Assembly (NCBI RefSeq): GCF_900636825.1
Contig: NZ_LR134318.1
Span: 1-64,000, forward strand
Direction of reading: 5' to 3'
DNA length: 64,000 nucleotides
From: Pseudomonas fluorescens
GTDB lineage: Bacteria; Pseudomonadota; Gammaproteobacteria; Pseudomonadales; Pseudomonadaceae
The translations under genes were made by a program, and so were the position numbers. Shown in pieces: positions 1 through 13,395 of the stretch. Numbering within the stretch: the first letter of the stretch is position 1; each line of letters starts with the position of its first letter. A model generated the notes under the pieces. It was not told the DNA's origin. It was given only the letters and a program-made list of their open reading frames with translations, and ran no database searches.

Positions 1-1500
1 GTGGAGCTTTTGCGCGAGGAGCTGCCTGCCCAACAATTCAACACCTGGATCCGTCCACTACAGGTCGAAGCCGAAGGCGACGAGTTGCGCGTTTACGCAC
101 CGAACCGTTTTGTGCTGGACTGGGTCAACGAGAAGTACCTTGGCCGAGTCCTTGAGCTACTGGATGAGCACGGCAACGGCATGGCACCTGCGCTTTCCTT
201 ATTAATAGGCAGCAAACGCAGTTCGGCGCCGCGGGCCGCACCGAATGCGCCGCTGGCCGCTGCTCAGGTATCCCAGGTTCAGGAGCACGCCGCGCCTGTG
301 AATACCCCGGCTCCCGCTCAGCAGTCGACGCCGGCAGCCAAGCGTTCGACGCAAAAAAGTCCTGAAGTCAGCGATGAGCCATCGCGCGACAGCTTCGACC
401 CGATGTCCGGTGCCGCGTCGCAGCAAGCGCCGATTCGCGCTGAGCAACGGACCGTGCAAGTTGAAGGCGCGCTCAAGCACACCAGTTACCTGAACCGCAC
501 GTTCACTTTCGAAAACTTCGTCGAAGGTAAATCCAACCAGCTCGCCCGTGCGGCGGCCTGGCAAGTGGCGGACAACCCGAAGCACGGCTACAACCCATTG
601 TTCCTTTACGGTGGCGTTGGCCTGGGTAAAACCCACTTGATGCACGCGGTAGGTAACCATCTATTAAAGAAGAACCCGAATGCCAAGGTCGTTTACCTGC
701 ATTCCGAGCGCTTCGTGGCCGACATGGTCAAAGCGCTGCAGCTGAACGCTATCAACGAATTCAAGCGCTTCTATCGTTCGGTGGACGCATTGCTGATCGA
801 CGACATTCAGTTCTTCGCCCGCAAAGAGCGCTCACAGGAAGAGTTTTTCCACACCTTCAACGCCCTGCTTGAAGGTGGCCAGCAGGTCATTCTCACCAGT
901 GACCGCTATCCGAAGGAAATCGAAGGCCTTGAAGAGCGCCTCAAATCGCGCTTCGGCTGGGGCCTGACGGTTGCCGTCGAGCCGCCGGAACTCGAAACCC
1001 GCGTTGCGATCTTGATGAAGAAGGCTGATCAGGCCAAAGTCGATTTGCCGCACGATGCCGCGTTCTTCATTGCCCAGCGCATACGCTCCAACGTCCGTGA
1101 GCTGGAAGGCGCGCTGAAACGCGTGATTGCTCACTCGCACTTCATGGGTCGCGATATCACCATCGAGCTGATTCGCGAATCTCTGAAAGATCTGTTGGCG
1201 CTGCAGGACAAGCTGGTCTCTGTGGATAACATTCAGCGCACAGTCGCCGAGTACTACAAGATCAAGATTTCCGACCTGCTGTCCAAGCGTCGTTCACGCT
1301 CGGTGGCACGTCCGCGTCAGGTAGCCATGGCGTTGTCCAAGGAACTCACCAACCACAGCCTGCCGGAAATCGGCGATGTGTTTGGCGGTCGCGACCACAC
1401 CACCGTGCTGCACGCCTGCCGCAAGATCAATGAACTTAAGGAATCCGACGCGGACATCCGCGAGGACTACAAGAACCTGCTGCGTACACTGACCACTTGA
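1..1500 (+). CDS. dnaA: Chromosomal replication initiator DnaA (5' partial)
   Basis: DnaA binds DnaA boxes at oriC, melts the origin and recruits the replicative helicase. The AAA+ core shows Walker A (GGVGLGKTH, about residue 204), Walker B (LLIDDIQFF) and an arginine-rich sensor region. The C-terminal DNA-binding domain has the DnaA signature around [20 protein letters not shown] Pro/Ala/Gln-rich linker of about 85 residues (roughly 72-155) separates domain I from the ATPase. The GTG at base 1 is an internal valine codon: Pseudomonas DnaA normally starts about nine residues earlier, so the true start is outside the window. It heads the dnaA-dnaN-recF-gyrB block, with a 38-base gap to dnaN. 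Confidence 0.98.
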   Translation: MELLREELPAQQFNTWIRPLQVEAEGDELRVYAPNRFVLDWVNEKYLGRVLELLDEHGNGMAPALSLLIGSKRSSAPRAAPNAPLAAAQVSQVQEHAAPVNTPAPAQQSTPAAKRSTQKSPEVSDEPSRDSFDPMSGAASQQAPIRAEQRTVQVEGALKHTSYLNRTFTFENFVEGKSNQLARAAAWQVADNPKHGYNPLFLYGGVGLGKTHLMHAVGNHLLKKNPNAKVVYLHSERFVADMVKALQLNAINEFKRFYRSVDALLIDDIQFFARKERSQEEFFHTFNALLEGGQQVILTSDRYPKEIEGLEERLKSRFGWGLTVAVEPPELETRVAILMKKADQAKVDLPHDAAFFIAQRIRSNVRELEGALKRVIAHSHFMGRDITIELIRESLKDLLALQDKLVSVDNIQRTVAEYYKIKISDLLSKRRSRSVARPRQVAMALSKELTNHSLPEIGDVFGGRDHTTVLHACRKINELKESDADIREDYKNLLRTLTT

Positions 1501-1538
1501 TGACACCAGCGCAGCTTATTAAGGCAAGGGACTAGACC

Positions 1539-2642
1539 ATGCATTTCACCATTCAACGCGAAGCCCTGTTGAAACCCCTGCAACTGGTCGCAGGCGTCGT
1601 CGAGCGTCGACAGACCTTGCCGGTACTGTCCAACGTGCTGTTGGTAGTCGAAGGCCAGCAACTGTCGCTGACCGGTACCGACCTTGAAGTCGAACTGGTC
1701 GGTCGTGTGCAACTTGAAGAGCCGGCTGAAACAGGCTCCATCACCGTGCCGGCGCGCAAGCTGATGGATATCTGCAAAAGCCTGCCCAACGATGCGCTGA
1801 TCGATATCAAGGTCGACGAGCAGAAGCTGGTGGTGAAGGCCGGCCGTAGCCGTTTCACCCTGTCGACTCTGCCAGCCAACGACTTCCCGACCGTTGAAGA
1901 AGGTCCGGGCTCACTGACCTGCAGCCTCGAGCAAAGCAAACTGCGTCGCCTGATCGAACGCACCAGCTTCGCCATGGCCCAGCAGGACGTGCGTTATTAC
2001 CTAAACGGCATGTTGCTGGAAGTGTCCGAAGGCATCATCCGGGCAGTGGCCACCGATGGTCATCGTCTGGCCATGTGCTCGATGAAGGCCGATATCGGTC
2101 AGCCGGATCGTCATCAAGTGATCGTGCCGCGCAAAGGTATCCTCGAACTGGCTCGTCTGCTCACCGAGCCGGACGGTAACGTCAGCATCGTTTTGGGTCA
2201 GCACCACATTCGCGCCACCACGGGCGAGTTCACCTTCACGTCGAAACTGGTCGACGGTAAATTCCCGGACTATGAGCGCGTGCTGCCAAAAGGTGGTGAC
2301 AAGCTGGTACTCGGCGATCGTCAGGCGCTGCGTGAGGCATTCAGCCGTACCGCGATTCTGTCCAACGAGAAATACCGTGGTATCCGTCTGCAGCTGGCCA
2401 GCGGTCAGTTGAAGATCCAGGCGAATAACCCCGAGCAGGAAGAAGCGGAAGAAGAAGTGGGTGTTGAATATAACGGCGGCTCTCTGGAAATCGGCTTTAA
2501 CGTGAGCTATTTGCTCGACGTGCTGGGCGTGATGACTACCGAGCAGGTTCGCTTGATCCTGTCTGACTCCAACAGCAGTGCGCTGGTGCAAGAGTCCGAC
2601 AATGACGACTCGGCTTACGTTGTCATGCCGATGCGTCTGTAA
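1539..2642 (+). CDS. dnaN: DNA polymerase III beta sliding clamp
   Basis: The 367-residue protein has the normal length for a bacterial beta clamp and starts MHFTIQREALLKPLQ. It is built from three repeated clamp domains and forms the dimeric ring that tethers polymerase III, MutS, ligase and other partners to DNA. The C-terminus ends in the conserved VMPMRL, part of the hydrophobic partner-binding pocket. The start ATG follows purine-rich AAGGCAAGGGA. The gene is 38 bases after dnaA and 14 bases before recF, which supports co-transcription. Confidence 0.98.
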   Translation: MHFTIQREALLKPLQLVAGVVERRQTLPVLSNVLLVVEGQQLSLTGTDLEVELVGRVQLEEPAETGSITVPARKLMDICKSLPNDALIDIKVDEQKLVVKAGRSRFTLSTLPANDFPTVEEGPGSLTCSLEQSKLRRLIERTSFAMAQQDVRYYLNGMLLEVSEGIIRAVATDGHRLAMCSMKADIGQPDRHQVIVPRKGILELARLLTEPDGNVSIVLGQHHIRATTGEFTFTSKLVDGKFPDYERVLPKGGDKLVLGDRQALREAFSRTAILSNEKYRGIRLQLASGQLKIQANNPEQEEAEEEVGVEYNGGSLEIGFNVSYLLDVLGVMTTEQVRLILSDSNSSALVQESDNDDSAYVVMPMRL

Positions 2643-2656
2643 TCAGCAGATCCTGA

Positions 2657-6183
<3,527 letters not shown>

Positions 6184-6201
6184 TCCTGGTTCGCGTCAAA
6201 C

Positions 6202-6233
6202 AAAAAGGCCAACGCACCGCGTTGGCCTTTTTT
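6202..6233 (+). terminator. Rho-independent terminator after gyrB
   Basis: A nine-base-pair GC-rich stem (6207-6215 with 6219-6227, loop ACC) is followed by six T residues and lies 23 bases after the gyrB stop. It should close the dnaA-dnaN-recF-gyrB transcript. Confidence 0.9.
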
Positions 6234-6240
6234 ATTGGCG

Positions 6241-6316
6241 GATCAAAAGATCGCAGCCTGCGGCAGCTCCTACAAGTCATCAATGTAGGAGCTGCCGCAG
6301 GCTGCGGTTTGATCTT
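6241..6316. repeat. REP doublet, family A, copy 1
   Basis: Two inverted copies of a REP-like motif (GATCGCAGCCTGCGGCAGC followed by TCCTACA, then its reverse complement) flank a short spacer. The same palindromic doublet recurs at five other places in the window. It sits between the convergent gyrB and response-regulator genes. Confidence 0.9.
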
Positions 6317-7036
6317 TCACTCGGCCGCTGCAGACACACTCTCCAACCGATACCCGTACCCATAAATCGTCAACAACTGCCAACCCCGATCGGCTGTCAG
6401 CCCGAGTTTATTGCGCAGCCGATAGATATGCGTATCCAACGGCCGCGATGATGCGATCTCTTCGTGCGGCCAGAAACGCTCATACAAATAATCCCGTGAC
6501 AACGGCCGGCCGAGATTGCTGAACAGGCACCGGGCCAGGCGATATTCGCGCTCGGTCATGACGATCGGTTTGCCCTCGCGGGTGACGGTCAGTTCCGCAT
6601 CGTCAAAGGTCAGGTCGTTGAAGCTCAGCACTTCGCTGGCTGCGCTGCGCTGCTGGCTGTGCCGTCGGAGCACCGCCGCAACCCGGGCTTTCAGTTCATT
6701 GGGGCGAAAGGGTTTGCCCACGTAATCGTCGGCGCCGGCGTTAAGTGCCTGAACGATGTCGTTTTCGCCATCGCGGCTGGTGAGCATGATCGCCGCCGGC
6801 GGCGCGTCCATGTGTTCGCGCGTCCAGCGCAGCAGGGCCAGGCCGGTCAGGTCAGGCAGTTGCCAGTCGAGGATCAACAAGTCGAAGGTTTCCCGGCGCA
6901 AATGGCGCAACAGGTCTTCGCCGCGCTCGAAACTGTGCAGTGACCACGGCTGCTCGCCGGCTTCGGCCATTTGCTGCAAAGTCTGCTCGACCCGGCGCAG
7001 TTCGGCGGGTTCATCGTCCAGTATTGCAACACGCAT
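6317..7036 (-). CDS. OmpR/PhoB-family response regulator
   Basis: The receiver domain (residues 1-120) has acidic residues at LDDEP, the phospho-acceptor aspartate in LLILDWQLPD, a Thr/Ser at MLTSRD and Lys in VGKPFRP. The C-terminal winged helix (about 135-230) ends with the typical TIYGYGYRLE hairpin. I chose the ATG at 7036 because AAGGAA lies eight bases upstream; an ATG 21 bases further up lacks this spacing. Length is 239 aa. A histidine kinase gene lies divergently 167 bases away and is the obvious partner. The signal and targets are unknown. Confidence 0.9.
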   Translation of the reverse strand: MRVAILDDEPAELRRVEQTLQQMAEAGEQPWSLHSFERGEDLLRHLRRETFDLLILDWQLPDLTGLALLRWTREHMDAPPAAIMLTSRDGENDIVQALNAGADDYVGKPFRPNELKARVAAVLRRHSQQRSAASEVLSFNDLTFDDAELTVTREGKPIVMTEREYRLARCLFSNLGRPLSRDYLYERFWPHEEIASSRPLDTHIYRLRNKLGLTADRGWQLLTIYGYGYRLESVSAAAE

Positions 7037-7068
7037 TTGCGATGTTCCTTGTTGCATGGGCCGTTTGG

Positions 7069-7083
7069 CGACAACGATTGTCG
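7069..7083. promoter_or_regulatory. Short palindrome in the divergent regulator/kinase promoter
   Basis: CGACAA-N3-TTGTCG lies in the 167-base gap between the two divergent two-component genes. It could be an autoregulatory binding site. With only six-base arms it could also be chance; no direct repeats typical of OmpR-family sites were recognised. Confidence 0.3.
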
Positions 7084-7203
7084 TTCGGCCGGCGCTGTGA
7101 AAGTAAGCGGCACACGGTTTGTCGTCGTCCGCTATGATTCTTCGGTCTACGTCTCAGACCTGTGGCCCATGAAACCATTCCCATTGCCCTGCCCTGTTGT
7201 CTC

Positions 7204-8736
7204 ATGAATCACGATCGTCGGCGTGAAAGCCGAGAGCCATCGCAGGTCCAGCGACTGTTTCGTCGGCTGGTGCGCGAGTGGCTGTGGATCAGTCTAGTGC
7301 TGTTGCCGCTGACCGCACTGCTGTCTTATCGCGCGCAGAACAATCTGCACGATGCGACGCCTGTGATAGGGGCGCTGTTGTCGGTTGTTCTGGTGGCCTG
7401 CGCCCTTGGCCTGTTGCTATGGCGCCCGCGTTGGGCGCTGTGGATTACTTTGGTTGGTATGGCCTGCGCGTTGTTGACGAGTCTGGGGCTGGCAGAGATG
7501 CGTCGCTGGTGGTCGCCAACCCCTGCGGCGCTGGGCATGCTGTTTGGGTATCTGATCTGGAATTGGCGCCGCTTGAGTGTGGTGCTGACCTATTTTGGAT
7601 GGGAACTGGCGCGGCTCGACAGTGAACCGAAGGTATTTCCCGAGCGCCGTCGCGCACGCTTTACCGGCGCTGACCGTTTGCAGCGCCAGATCATGGCGCT
7701 CGAACAAGCCATGAGCCGCACCCGCGATACTCGGCGCTTTATCGCCGATGGCCTGGAATATTTGCCCGTTGCCACGCTGATCAGCGATCCCAAGGGACAG
7801 ATTCTGTTGGGAAACCGCAAGGCGCGCGCCTTGTTTGATCATGCGCTGGTTGGCGATGACGTGCTCGATCAACTGGCGCAGCTGGGCTATCCGGATTTAG
7901 CCACAGGCGCCCGACCGACGCTTTCCGCCCTACCGTTGCTGGAGTTTCGCGACAGTAAAGAGCGCAGCCTGCGTCTCGAACGGGCCGCATTGCTGCCCGT
8001 GGACGGTGACACCCCAATCGGTTGGCTGCTGAGCCTGACCGACCTCAGTGCCGAGCGCGCTGCAGAGGAACAACGCGGGGTATTGCTGCGCTTCCTCTCG
8101 CACGATCTGCGCGCCCCGCATTCTGCGATCCTCGCCTTGCTCGATGTTCATCGCCATCAGGATGGCGCCGATTCACCGCTGTTCGAGCAAATCGAACGTC
8201 AGGTGCGCCGTGCTCTGGATCTTACCGATGGTTTCGTCCTTTTGGCGCGGGCCGAATCCGAGACCTACCATTTTCAGCCCAGCCTGTTCGCCATGCTGGT
8301 GCTGGACGTGCTGGATCAAGCATTGCCCATCGCGCAGCAGAAACGTATTGAGGTCCTCCACTCAATGGACGAAGAATCCCAAGAGCGACTGGTCTCGGCG
8401 GATCAAGGTCTGTTGACCCGAGCGCTGTTCAATCTCTTGGAAAACGCGATTAAATACAGCCCGCCGGATACCACAATCCAGCTTCGAGTGGATTGCGAAG
8501 ACGATAGGTTGCGTTGCGAATTGACGGATCAGGGCAAAGGCATCGCCGCCCAAGAGCTACCCGACTTGTTCAGCCAATACCGACGGTTTTCTTCAGCGCA
8601 AGGCATTGATGGTGTTGGCCTGGGGCTGTCGATGGTCAAGGCGGTGATTGATCACCATGGCGGGGTTATTGAATGCATTAGCGTGGTCGATCAAGGCACC
8701 ACGTTTCGCTTCGAACTCCCGTTGATAGCCGAATAA
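7204..8736 (+). CDS. Membrane sensor histidine kinase
   Basis: Four hydrophobic segments occupy roughly residues 20-135 and form the membrane sensor. A PAS-like region follows (LEYLPVATLISD). The dimerisation/phospho-acceptor H-box is FLSHDLRAPHS. The GHKL ATPase domain has an N-box (LFNLLENAIKYSP), DQGKGI and GVGLGLSMVKAVIDHHGG. It should phosphorylate the divergent OmpR-type regulator. The ATG at 7204 gives 510 aa; a GTG at 7162 in the same frame would add 14 residues, and neither has a strong ribosome site. There is no recognisable periplasmic ligand domain, so the stimulus cannot be inferred. Confidence 0.88.
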   Translation: MNHDRRRESREPSQVQRLFRRLVREWLWISLVLLPLTALLSYRAQNNLHDATPVIGALLSVVLVACALGLLLWRPRWALWITLVGMACALLTSLGLAEMRRWWSPTPAALGMLFGYLIWNWRRLSVVLTYFGWELARLDSEPKVFPERRRARFTGADRLQRQIMALEQAMSRTRDTRRFIADGLEYLPVATLISDPKGQILLGNRKARALFDHALVGDDVLDQLAQLGYPDLATGARPTLSALPLLEFRDSKERSLRLERAALLPVDGDTPIGWLLSLTDLSAERAAEEQRGVLLRFLSHDLRAPHSAILALLDVHRHQDGADSPLFEQIERQVRRALDLTDGFVLLARAESETYHFQPSLFAMLVLDVLDQALPIAQQKRIEVLHSMDEESQERLVSADQGLLTRALFNLLENAIKYSPPDTTIQLRVDCEDDRLRCELTDQGKGIAAQELPDLFSQYRRFSSAQGIDGVGLGLSMVKAVIDHHGGVIECISVVDQGTTFRFELPLIAE

Positions 8737-8742
8737 CGGCCA

Positions 8743-8773
8743 CAAAAAACCGGCTATATCAGCCGGTTTTTTT
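8743..8773. terminator. Bidirectional-looking terminator between kinase and plsC-like gene
   Basis: An AACCGGCT/AGCCGGTT stem (8748-8755 with 8761-8768) with loop ATATC is flanked by six A residues on the left and seven T on the right, so it can serve both convergent genes. Confidence 0.85.
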
Positions 8774-8888
8774 ACATCCCGAACAAAGTTATGCACGTTT
8801 TCGGACGTTTTATGAGTTTCAGAAATATGTATAAAAATCAGTAAGTTACAGAGATTTAACCAAGTTTGAAGAAGAAACCGTACACAGG

Positions 8889-8897
8889 TTATCCACA
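8889..8897 (+). other. Perfect DnaA box
   Basis: TTATCCACA matches the 9-base DnaA consensus exactly. It lies in the AT-rich gap downstream of the convergent kinase and acyltransferase genes, about 7.4 kb after dnaA. See the findings on the excess of such sites. Confidence 0.5.
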
Positions 8898-8902
8898 AAG
8901 TG

Positions 8903-9682
8903 TCAGGCCGGCAATTGTTCGTCTGCAACGGGTGCCTGCGGAGCCGGTGGCAGTGAGCCCATTTCCCGCTGGGTCTTCTCGTTCCAGGCCTGAACCCGAT
9001 CATTCAATTCGGCGACGGCGCGCGGTCCTGATCCCTCGGCATACATCGGCTCACCGATGACCACGGTAATGGTCCCAGACCTTTTACCCCAGCCGACTTT
9101 TGGCCAGAACTTACCGGCATTGTGTGCAATCGGCAGCACCGGAAGCGCCGCATTCACTGCCAATGCGCTGCCGCTGCGGGAGAACTTGCCGACGGTGCCG
9201 AAAGGAACCCGTGTGCCTTCCGGGAAGATCAGCACCCAAACGTTGTCCTTGAGCAGCTCATCACCTTTCGCCGCGACTTGTTTGAGCGCAGCTTTGGGGT
9301 TGTCTCGGTCAATCGCGATTGGCCGCAGCATGGCCATGGCCCAGCCGAAGAACGGCACGTATAGCAATTCGCGTTTGAGCACTTGGCTCAAAGGCGAGAA
9401 ATAAGCCGAGAGAAAGAACGTCTCCCAGGTGCTCTGGTGGTTCGACTGAATCACGCAGGGCCGATCAGGTACGTTTTCCGCGCCTTTGATTTCGTAACGG
9501 ATACCGAGAAACACCTTGGTCAACCACAAGGCACAACGGCACCAGTACACGTTGATAAAACGATAACGCGCCTTGAACGGCAGAAACGGCGCAATAAAAA
9601 AACTCAAGGTGCACCACAGCAGGGAGGTGGTGCCCAGCAGCAGGTAAAAGAGAAAAATTCTGATGGCCCGCAGTATCGACAT
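8903..9682 (-). CDS. 1-acyl-sn-glycerol-3-phosphate acyltransferase (PlsC/HdtS type)
   Basis: The enzyme acylates lysophosphatidic acid to phosphatidic acid at the inner membrane. An N-terminal membrane segment (about residues 5-33) is followed by the acyltransferase motifs NHQSTWE (an HX4E variant of HX4D, about residue 80), FFGWAMAMLRPIAIDR, and FPEGTR. Length is 259 aa. Its position next to gmhB and glyS matches PA0005 and, as I recall, HdtS of P. fluorescens F113, reported both as an LPA acyltransferase and as able to yield acyl-homoserine lactones. The second activity cannot be read from sequence. It is likely co-transcribed with gmhB, 83 bases upstream. Confidence 0.9.
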   Translation of the reverse strand: MSILRAIRIFLFYLLLGTTSLLWCTLSFFIAPFLPFKARYRFINVYWCRCALWLTKVFLGIRYEIKGAENVPDRPCVIQSNHQSTWETFFLSAYFSPLSQVLKRELLYVPFFGWAMAMLRPIAIDRDNPKAALKQVAAKGDELLKDNVWVLIFPEGTRVPFGTVGKFSRSGSALAVNAALPVLPIAHNAGKFWPKVGWGKRSGTITVVIGEPMYAEGSGPRAVAELNDRVQAWNEKTQREMGSLPPAPQAPVADEQLPA

Positions 9683-9765
9683 AGTGACGTTTACCGTTAC
9701 GGGGCAATGCCCGAGTGTTCAAGCGCACTCCCGATCAATCCCTGGTCAGGAACTTCAGAAGTACT

Positions 9766-10299
9766 CTAGTGGTGGATAAGTTCTGCGGCAATCGCCGCCA
9801 GATCGTCAAAAATCAGAGTGCCAACCGGCAGGGTTTTGCCCTGAGTCTTTGCGCCTTTTCCGGTCTTTACCAAAACTGGCTGTGAATCGACGGCTTTGGC
9901 GGCCTCCAGGTCACCTAGGCTGTCGCCGACGAACCAGACATTGGCCAGCTCAACGTTGTAATGCGCCGCGATGGTTTTCAGCATTCCCGGTTTCGGCTTG
10001 CGGCAGTCGCAACCTTCGTCCGGGCCATGCGGGCAATACACGATCAGCCCGACCTCACCGCCCTGCTCCGCCACCAATTCGCGCAAACGCGCGTGCATGG
10101 CGTCGAGGATGGCCAGGTCATAATAGCCGCGAGCAATGCCCGACTGGTTAGTGGCCACGGCCACCGTCCAGCCGGCCTTGCTCAACTGCGCAATCGCTTC
10201 GATCGAGCCCGGGATCGGAATCCACTCCGCCACCGACTTGATGTAAGCGTCGGAGTCGTAATTGATCACTCCGTCCCGATCGAGAATCAGCAGTTTCAA
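9766..10299 (-). CDS. gmhB: D-glycero-beta-D-manno-heptose-1,7-bisphosphate 7-phosphatase
   Basis: GmhB removes the 7-phosphate in the ADP-heptose pathway that supplies the inner core of lipopolysaccharide. HAD-family motifs are LILDRDGVIN (DxD), ATNQSGIARG, and VGDSLGDLEAA. The zinc-binding cysteine cluster is visible as CPHGPDEGCDCRKPKPG. The start is a TTG at 10299, which gives KLLILDRDG at the N-terminus, and GAGGGA lies just upstream. Length is 177 aa. It follows glyS by ten bases and so shares the glyQ-glyS transcript. Confidence 0.93.
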   Translation of the reverse strand: MKLLILDRDGVINYDSDAYIKSVAEWIPIPGSIEAIAQLSKAGWTVAVATNQSGIARGYYDLAILDAMHARLRELVAEQGGEVGLIVYCPHGPDEGCDCRKPKPGMLKTIAAHYNVELANVWFVGDSLGDLEAAKAVDSQPVLVKTGKGAKTQGKTLPVGTLIFDDLAAIAAELIHH

Positions 10300-10309
10300 C
10301 AGCAATCCC

Positions 10310-12364
10310 TCAACCCAGCAACGAGATGTCGGCAACACCAAGGAACAGGCCACGCAGACGCGCCAGCAGCGCATAACGGTTGGCTCGCACGTTGGCGTCG
10401 TCGGCATTGACCATCACCGCGTCGAAGAACGCATCCACTGGCTCGCGCAACGCGGCCAGACGTGCCAGCGATTCGTTGTACTGACGCGCAGCAGCCATCG
10501 GTTGGACTGCCTGATCCGCTTGCTGAATCGCCGAGTACAGCGAGAACTCGTTGGCGTTGTCGAAGTACTTGGCTTGCACCTCGGTCGGCACCGAGCCGTC
10601 GACCTTGCTCAAAAGGTTCGACACGCGCTTGTTCACCGCCGCCAGCGCTGCCGCTTCCGGCAGTTTGCGGAAGGCCTGCACCGCTTGTACGCGTTGGTCG
10701 AAGTCCAGCGCCGAGCCCGGCTTCAGAGCCCGAACCGACAGGTAGGTGGCAACATCAACGCCTTCATCTTCGTAACGTGCACGCAGACGGTCGAAGATGA
10801 ACTCCAGCACCGCTTCGTTGAGGCCGGCAGACTTGACCTTGCCGCCGAACGCATTCACCGCGAAGGCGACGGCGTCGTTCAGGTCCAGATCGAGTTGTTT
10901 CTCGATCAGGATGCGCAGCACGCCGAGGGCCGCACGGCGCAGGGCGTACGGGTCTTTGCTGCCGGTTGGCAGCATGCCGATACCGAAGATACCGACCAGG
11001 GTGTCGAGCTTGTCAGCAATCGCCACGGCTGCACCGGTCAGCGTCGCAGGCAACTCGGCACCGGCGCCGCGTGGCATGTACTGCTCGTTCAGCGCCAGCG
11101 CGACGTCTTGCGGCTCGCCGTCATTGAGGGCGTAGTAGTAACCGGCGACGCCTTGCATCTCCGGGAACTCGCCGACCATTTCGGTCGCCAGGTCGCACTT
11201 CGACAGCAGGCCAGCGCGGGCAGCCCACGAAGCGTTTCCGCCAATGCGTGCGGCGATGTACGCAGCCAGCCTGGAAACGCGCTCGGCCTTGTCGTAGACG
11301 CTGCCGAGTTTTTCCTGGAACACCACGTTCTGCAGGCGATCGTTGAAGGCTTCGAGTTTCTGCTTCTTGTCTTGCTTGAAGAAAAACTCGGCGTCGGTCA
11401 GGCGTGGACGAACCACTTTCTCGTTACCGGCGATGATCTGCTGCGGATCTTTGCTTTCGATGTTGGCCACAGTGATGAAACGTGGCAGCAACTTGCCGTC
11501 GGCATCCAGCAGGCAGAAGTACTTCTGGTTGTCCTGCATGGTGGTGATCAGCGCTTCTTGCGGCACATCGAGGAAACGTTCCTCGAACGAGCACACCAGC
11601 GGCACCGGCCATTCAACCAGCGCGGTCACTTCGTCGAGCAGCGCCGGCGGCACGATCGCCGTGCCTTCCTGACGGGTCGCCAGTTCTTCGGTGCGCTTGC
11701 TGATGATTTCGCGACGCTCGTTGGCATCGGCCAGCACGTAGGCGGCACGCAGGTCAGCAAGGTAGCTTGACGGCGAACCGATGCGAACGCTTTCCGGATG
11801 ATGGAAACGGTGACCACGAGATTCACGGCCAGCCTTTTGCGCGAGGATCGTGCAATCGATAACCTGATCGCCGAGCAGCATCACCAGCCATTGGGTCGGA
11901 CGCACGAACTCTTCCTTGCGCGCACCCCAACGCATGCGTTTCGGGATCGGCAGGTCGTTCAGCGAATCTTCGACGATGGTTGGCAGCAGGCTCGCGGTCG
12001 GCTTGCCAGCGATGTTCTGGCTGTAGCGCAGCTTTGGCCCGCTCTGGTCGATTTCGCTCAAATCAACCCCGCACTTCTTGGCGAAGCCCAAGGCTGCCTG
12101 AGTAGGATTGCCATCAGCGTCGAACGCCGCCTGACGTGGCGGGCCGTCGAGGTTGATGCTGCGATCCGGCTGCTGGGTGGCTAACGCTGTGATCAGCACG
12201 GCCAGACGGCGCGGTGCGGCATAGACGGTTTTGCTTTCGTAAGTCAGGCCGGCGGCTTGCAGGCCCTTGTCGATACCGGCGAGGAACGCATCAGCCAAAG
12301 TGTTCAGGGCTTTGGGTGGGAGTTCTTCGGTGCCCAGTTCAACCAGAAAATCTTGCGCACTCAT
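10310..12364 (-). CDS. glyS: Glycyl-tRNA synthetase beta subunit
   Basis: This is the 684-residue beta chain of the alpha2-beta2 glycyl-tRNA synthetase; it binds and positions tRNA-Gly. The N-terminus [16 protein letters not shown] is the family hallmark, and a DALR-like anticodon-binding region occupies the last 120 residues or so. The ATG overlaps the glyQ stop (ATGA), which couples translation of the two subunits in equal amounts. Confidence 0.97.
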   Translation of the reverse strand: MSAQDFLVELGTEELPPKALNTLADAFLAGIDKGLQAAGLTYESKTVYAAPRRLAVLITALATQQPDRSINLDGPPRQAAFDADGNPTQAALGFAKKCGVDLSEIDQSGPKLRYSQNIAGKPTASLLPTIVEDSLNDLPIPKRMRWGARKEEFVRPTQWLVMLLGDQVIDCTILAQKAGRESRGHRFHHPESVRIGSPSSYLADLRAAYVLADANERREIISKRTEELATRQEGTAIVPPALLDEVTALVEWPVPLVCSFEERFLDVPQEALITTMQDNQKYFCLLDADGKLLPRFITVANIESKDPQQIIAGNEKVVRPRLTDAEFFFKQDKKQKLEAFNDRLQNVVFQEKLGSVYDKAERVSRLAAYIAARIGGNASWAARAGLLSKCDLATEMVGEFPEMQGVAGYYYALNDGEPQDVALALNEQYMPRGAGAELPATLTGAAVAIADKLDTLVGIFGIGMLPTGSKDPYALRRAALGVLRILIEKQLDLDLNDAVAFAVNAFGGKVKSAGLNEAVLEFIFDRLRARYEDEGVDVATYLSVRALKPGSALDFDQRVQAVQAFRKLPEAAALAAVNKRVSNLLSKVDGSVPTEVQAKYFDNANEFSLYSAIQQADQAVQPMAAARQYNESLARLAALREPVDAFFDAVMVNADDANVRANRYALLARLRGLFLGVADISLLG

Positions 12365-13314
12365 TGTGCAGCCTCCAGCTTGGCCAGTACTTCGTCACGC
12401 AGGTCCGGGGTCGCCATCGGAAAGCCCAGCTTGGCGCGCGCCAGCAGATAGGCTTGCGCAACGGAACGCGCCAGAGTGCGCACACGCAGAATGTATTGCT
12501 GACGCGCAGTCACCGAGATCGCCCGGCGCGCATCCAGCAGGTTGAAGGTGTGCGAAGCCTTCAGGACCATTTCGTAGCTCGGCAACGGCAGTGGCTGGTC
12601 GAGTTCGATCAGGCGCTTGGCTTCGCTTTCATAGAAGTCGAACAGCTCGAACAGTTTGTCGACGTTGGCGTGTTCGAAGTTGTAGGTGGACTGTTCCACT
12701 TCGTTCTGGTGGAACACATCGCCGTAGGTGACTTTGCCGAACGGGCCGTCGGCCCAGACCAGGTCGTAGACCGAATCCACACCTTGCAGGTACATCGCCA
12801 GACGCTCGAGACCGTAAGTGATCTCGCCGGTCACCGGGTAGCACTCGATGCCGCCCGCTTGCTGGAAGTAGGTGAACTGCGTGACTTCCATGCCGTTCAG
12901 CCAGACTTCCCAGCCCAGACCCCAAGCGCCGAGGGTCGGCGATTCCCAGTTGTCTTCGACGAAGCGGATGTCGTGCACCAGCGGGTCGAGGCCGACATGC
13001 TGGAGGGAGCCCAGGTACAGTTCCTGGAAGTTGTCCGGGTTCGGCTTGAGCACGACCTGAAACTGGTAGTAGTGCTGCAGACGGTTCGGGTTTTCGCCGT
13101 AGCGGCCGTCAGTCGGACGGCGGCTTGGCTGCACGTACGCGGCGTTCCAGGTTTCCGGGCCGATGGCGCGCAGGAAAGTCGCGGTGTGGAAAGTGCCGGC
13201 GCCTACTTCCATATCGTAGGGCTGAAGTACCACACAACCTTGCTCGGCCCAGTATTGCTGGAGCGCGAGGATCAAGTCTTGGAAGGTACGCACGGCTGGC
13301 GTAGGCTGGCTCAC
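12361..13314 (-). CDS. glyQ: Glycyl-tRNA synthetase alpha subunit
   Basis: The alpha chain contains the class II catalytic core that makes glycyl-adenylate. Family segments include [28 protein letters not shown] and [19 protein letters not shown]. The GTG start at 13314 gives [11 protein letters not shown] at the N-terminus and 317 aa, the usual length, with AGGTGA six bases upstream. The open frame continues about 130 bases upstream, but that extension is not conserved. tag is transcribed divergently from an 81-base gap. Confidence 0.96.
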   Translation of the reverse strand: MSQPTPAVRTFQDLILALQQYWAEQGCVVLQPYDMEVGAGTFHTATFLRAIGPETWNAAYVQPSRRPTDGRYGENPNRLQHYYQFQVVLKPNPDNFQELYLGSLQHVGLDPLVHDIRFVEDNWESPTLGAWGLGWEVWLNGMEVTQFTYFQQAGGIECYPVTGEITYGLERLAMYLQGVDSVYDLVWADGPFGKVTYGDVFHQNEVEQSTYNFEHANVDKLFELFDFYESEAKRLIELDQPLPLPSYEMVLKASHTFNLLDARRAISVTARQQYILRVRTLARSVAQAYLLARAKLGFPMATPDLRDEVLAKLEAAQ

Positions 13315-13395
13315 GAAATTCACCTGTTTCTTGGGCTGCGATTTAAAGAGCGGGAGTATACCCGATTCGTTGCTGCGCACGCCCCCTGGAGCCTT

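Noticed and set aside
1..1500. oriC inside the window at the left edge
   Set aside because: In Pseudomonas the origin lies upstream of dnaA. The window begins inside dnaA, and the 38-base dnaA-dnaN gap has no DnaA-box cluster.
10262..11770. Long open frame antisense to glyS (502 codons)
   Set aside because: Low-complexity Arg/His/Gln/Val composition and full overlap with conserved glyS.
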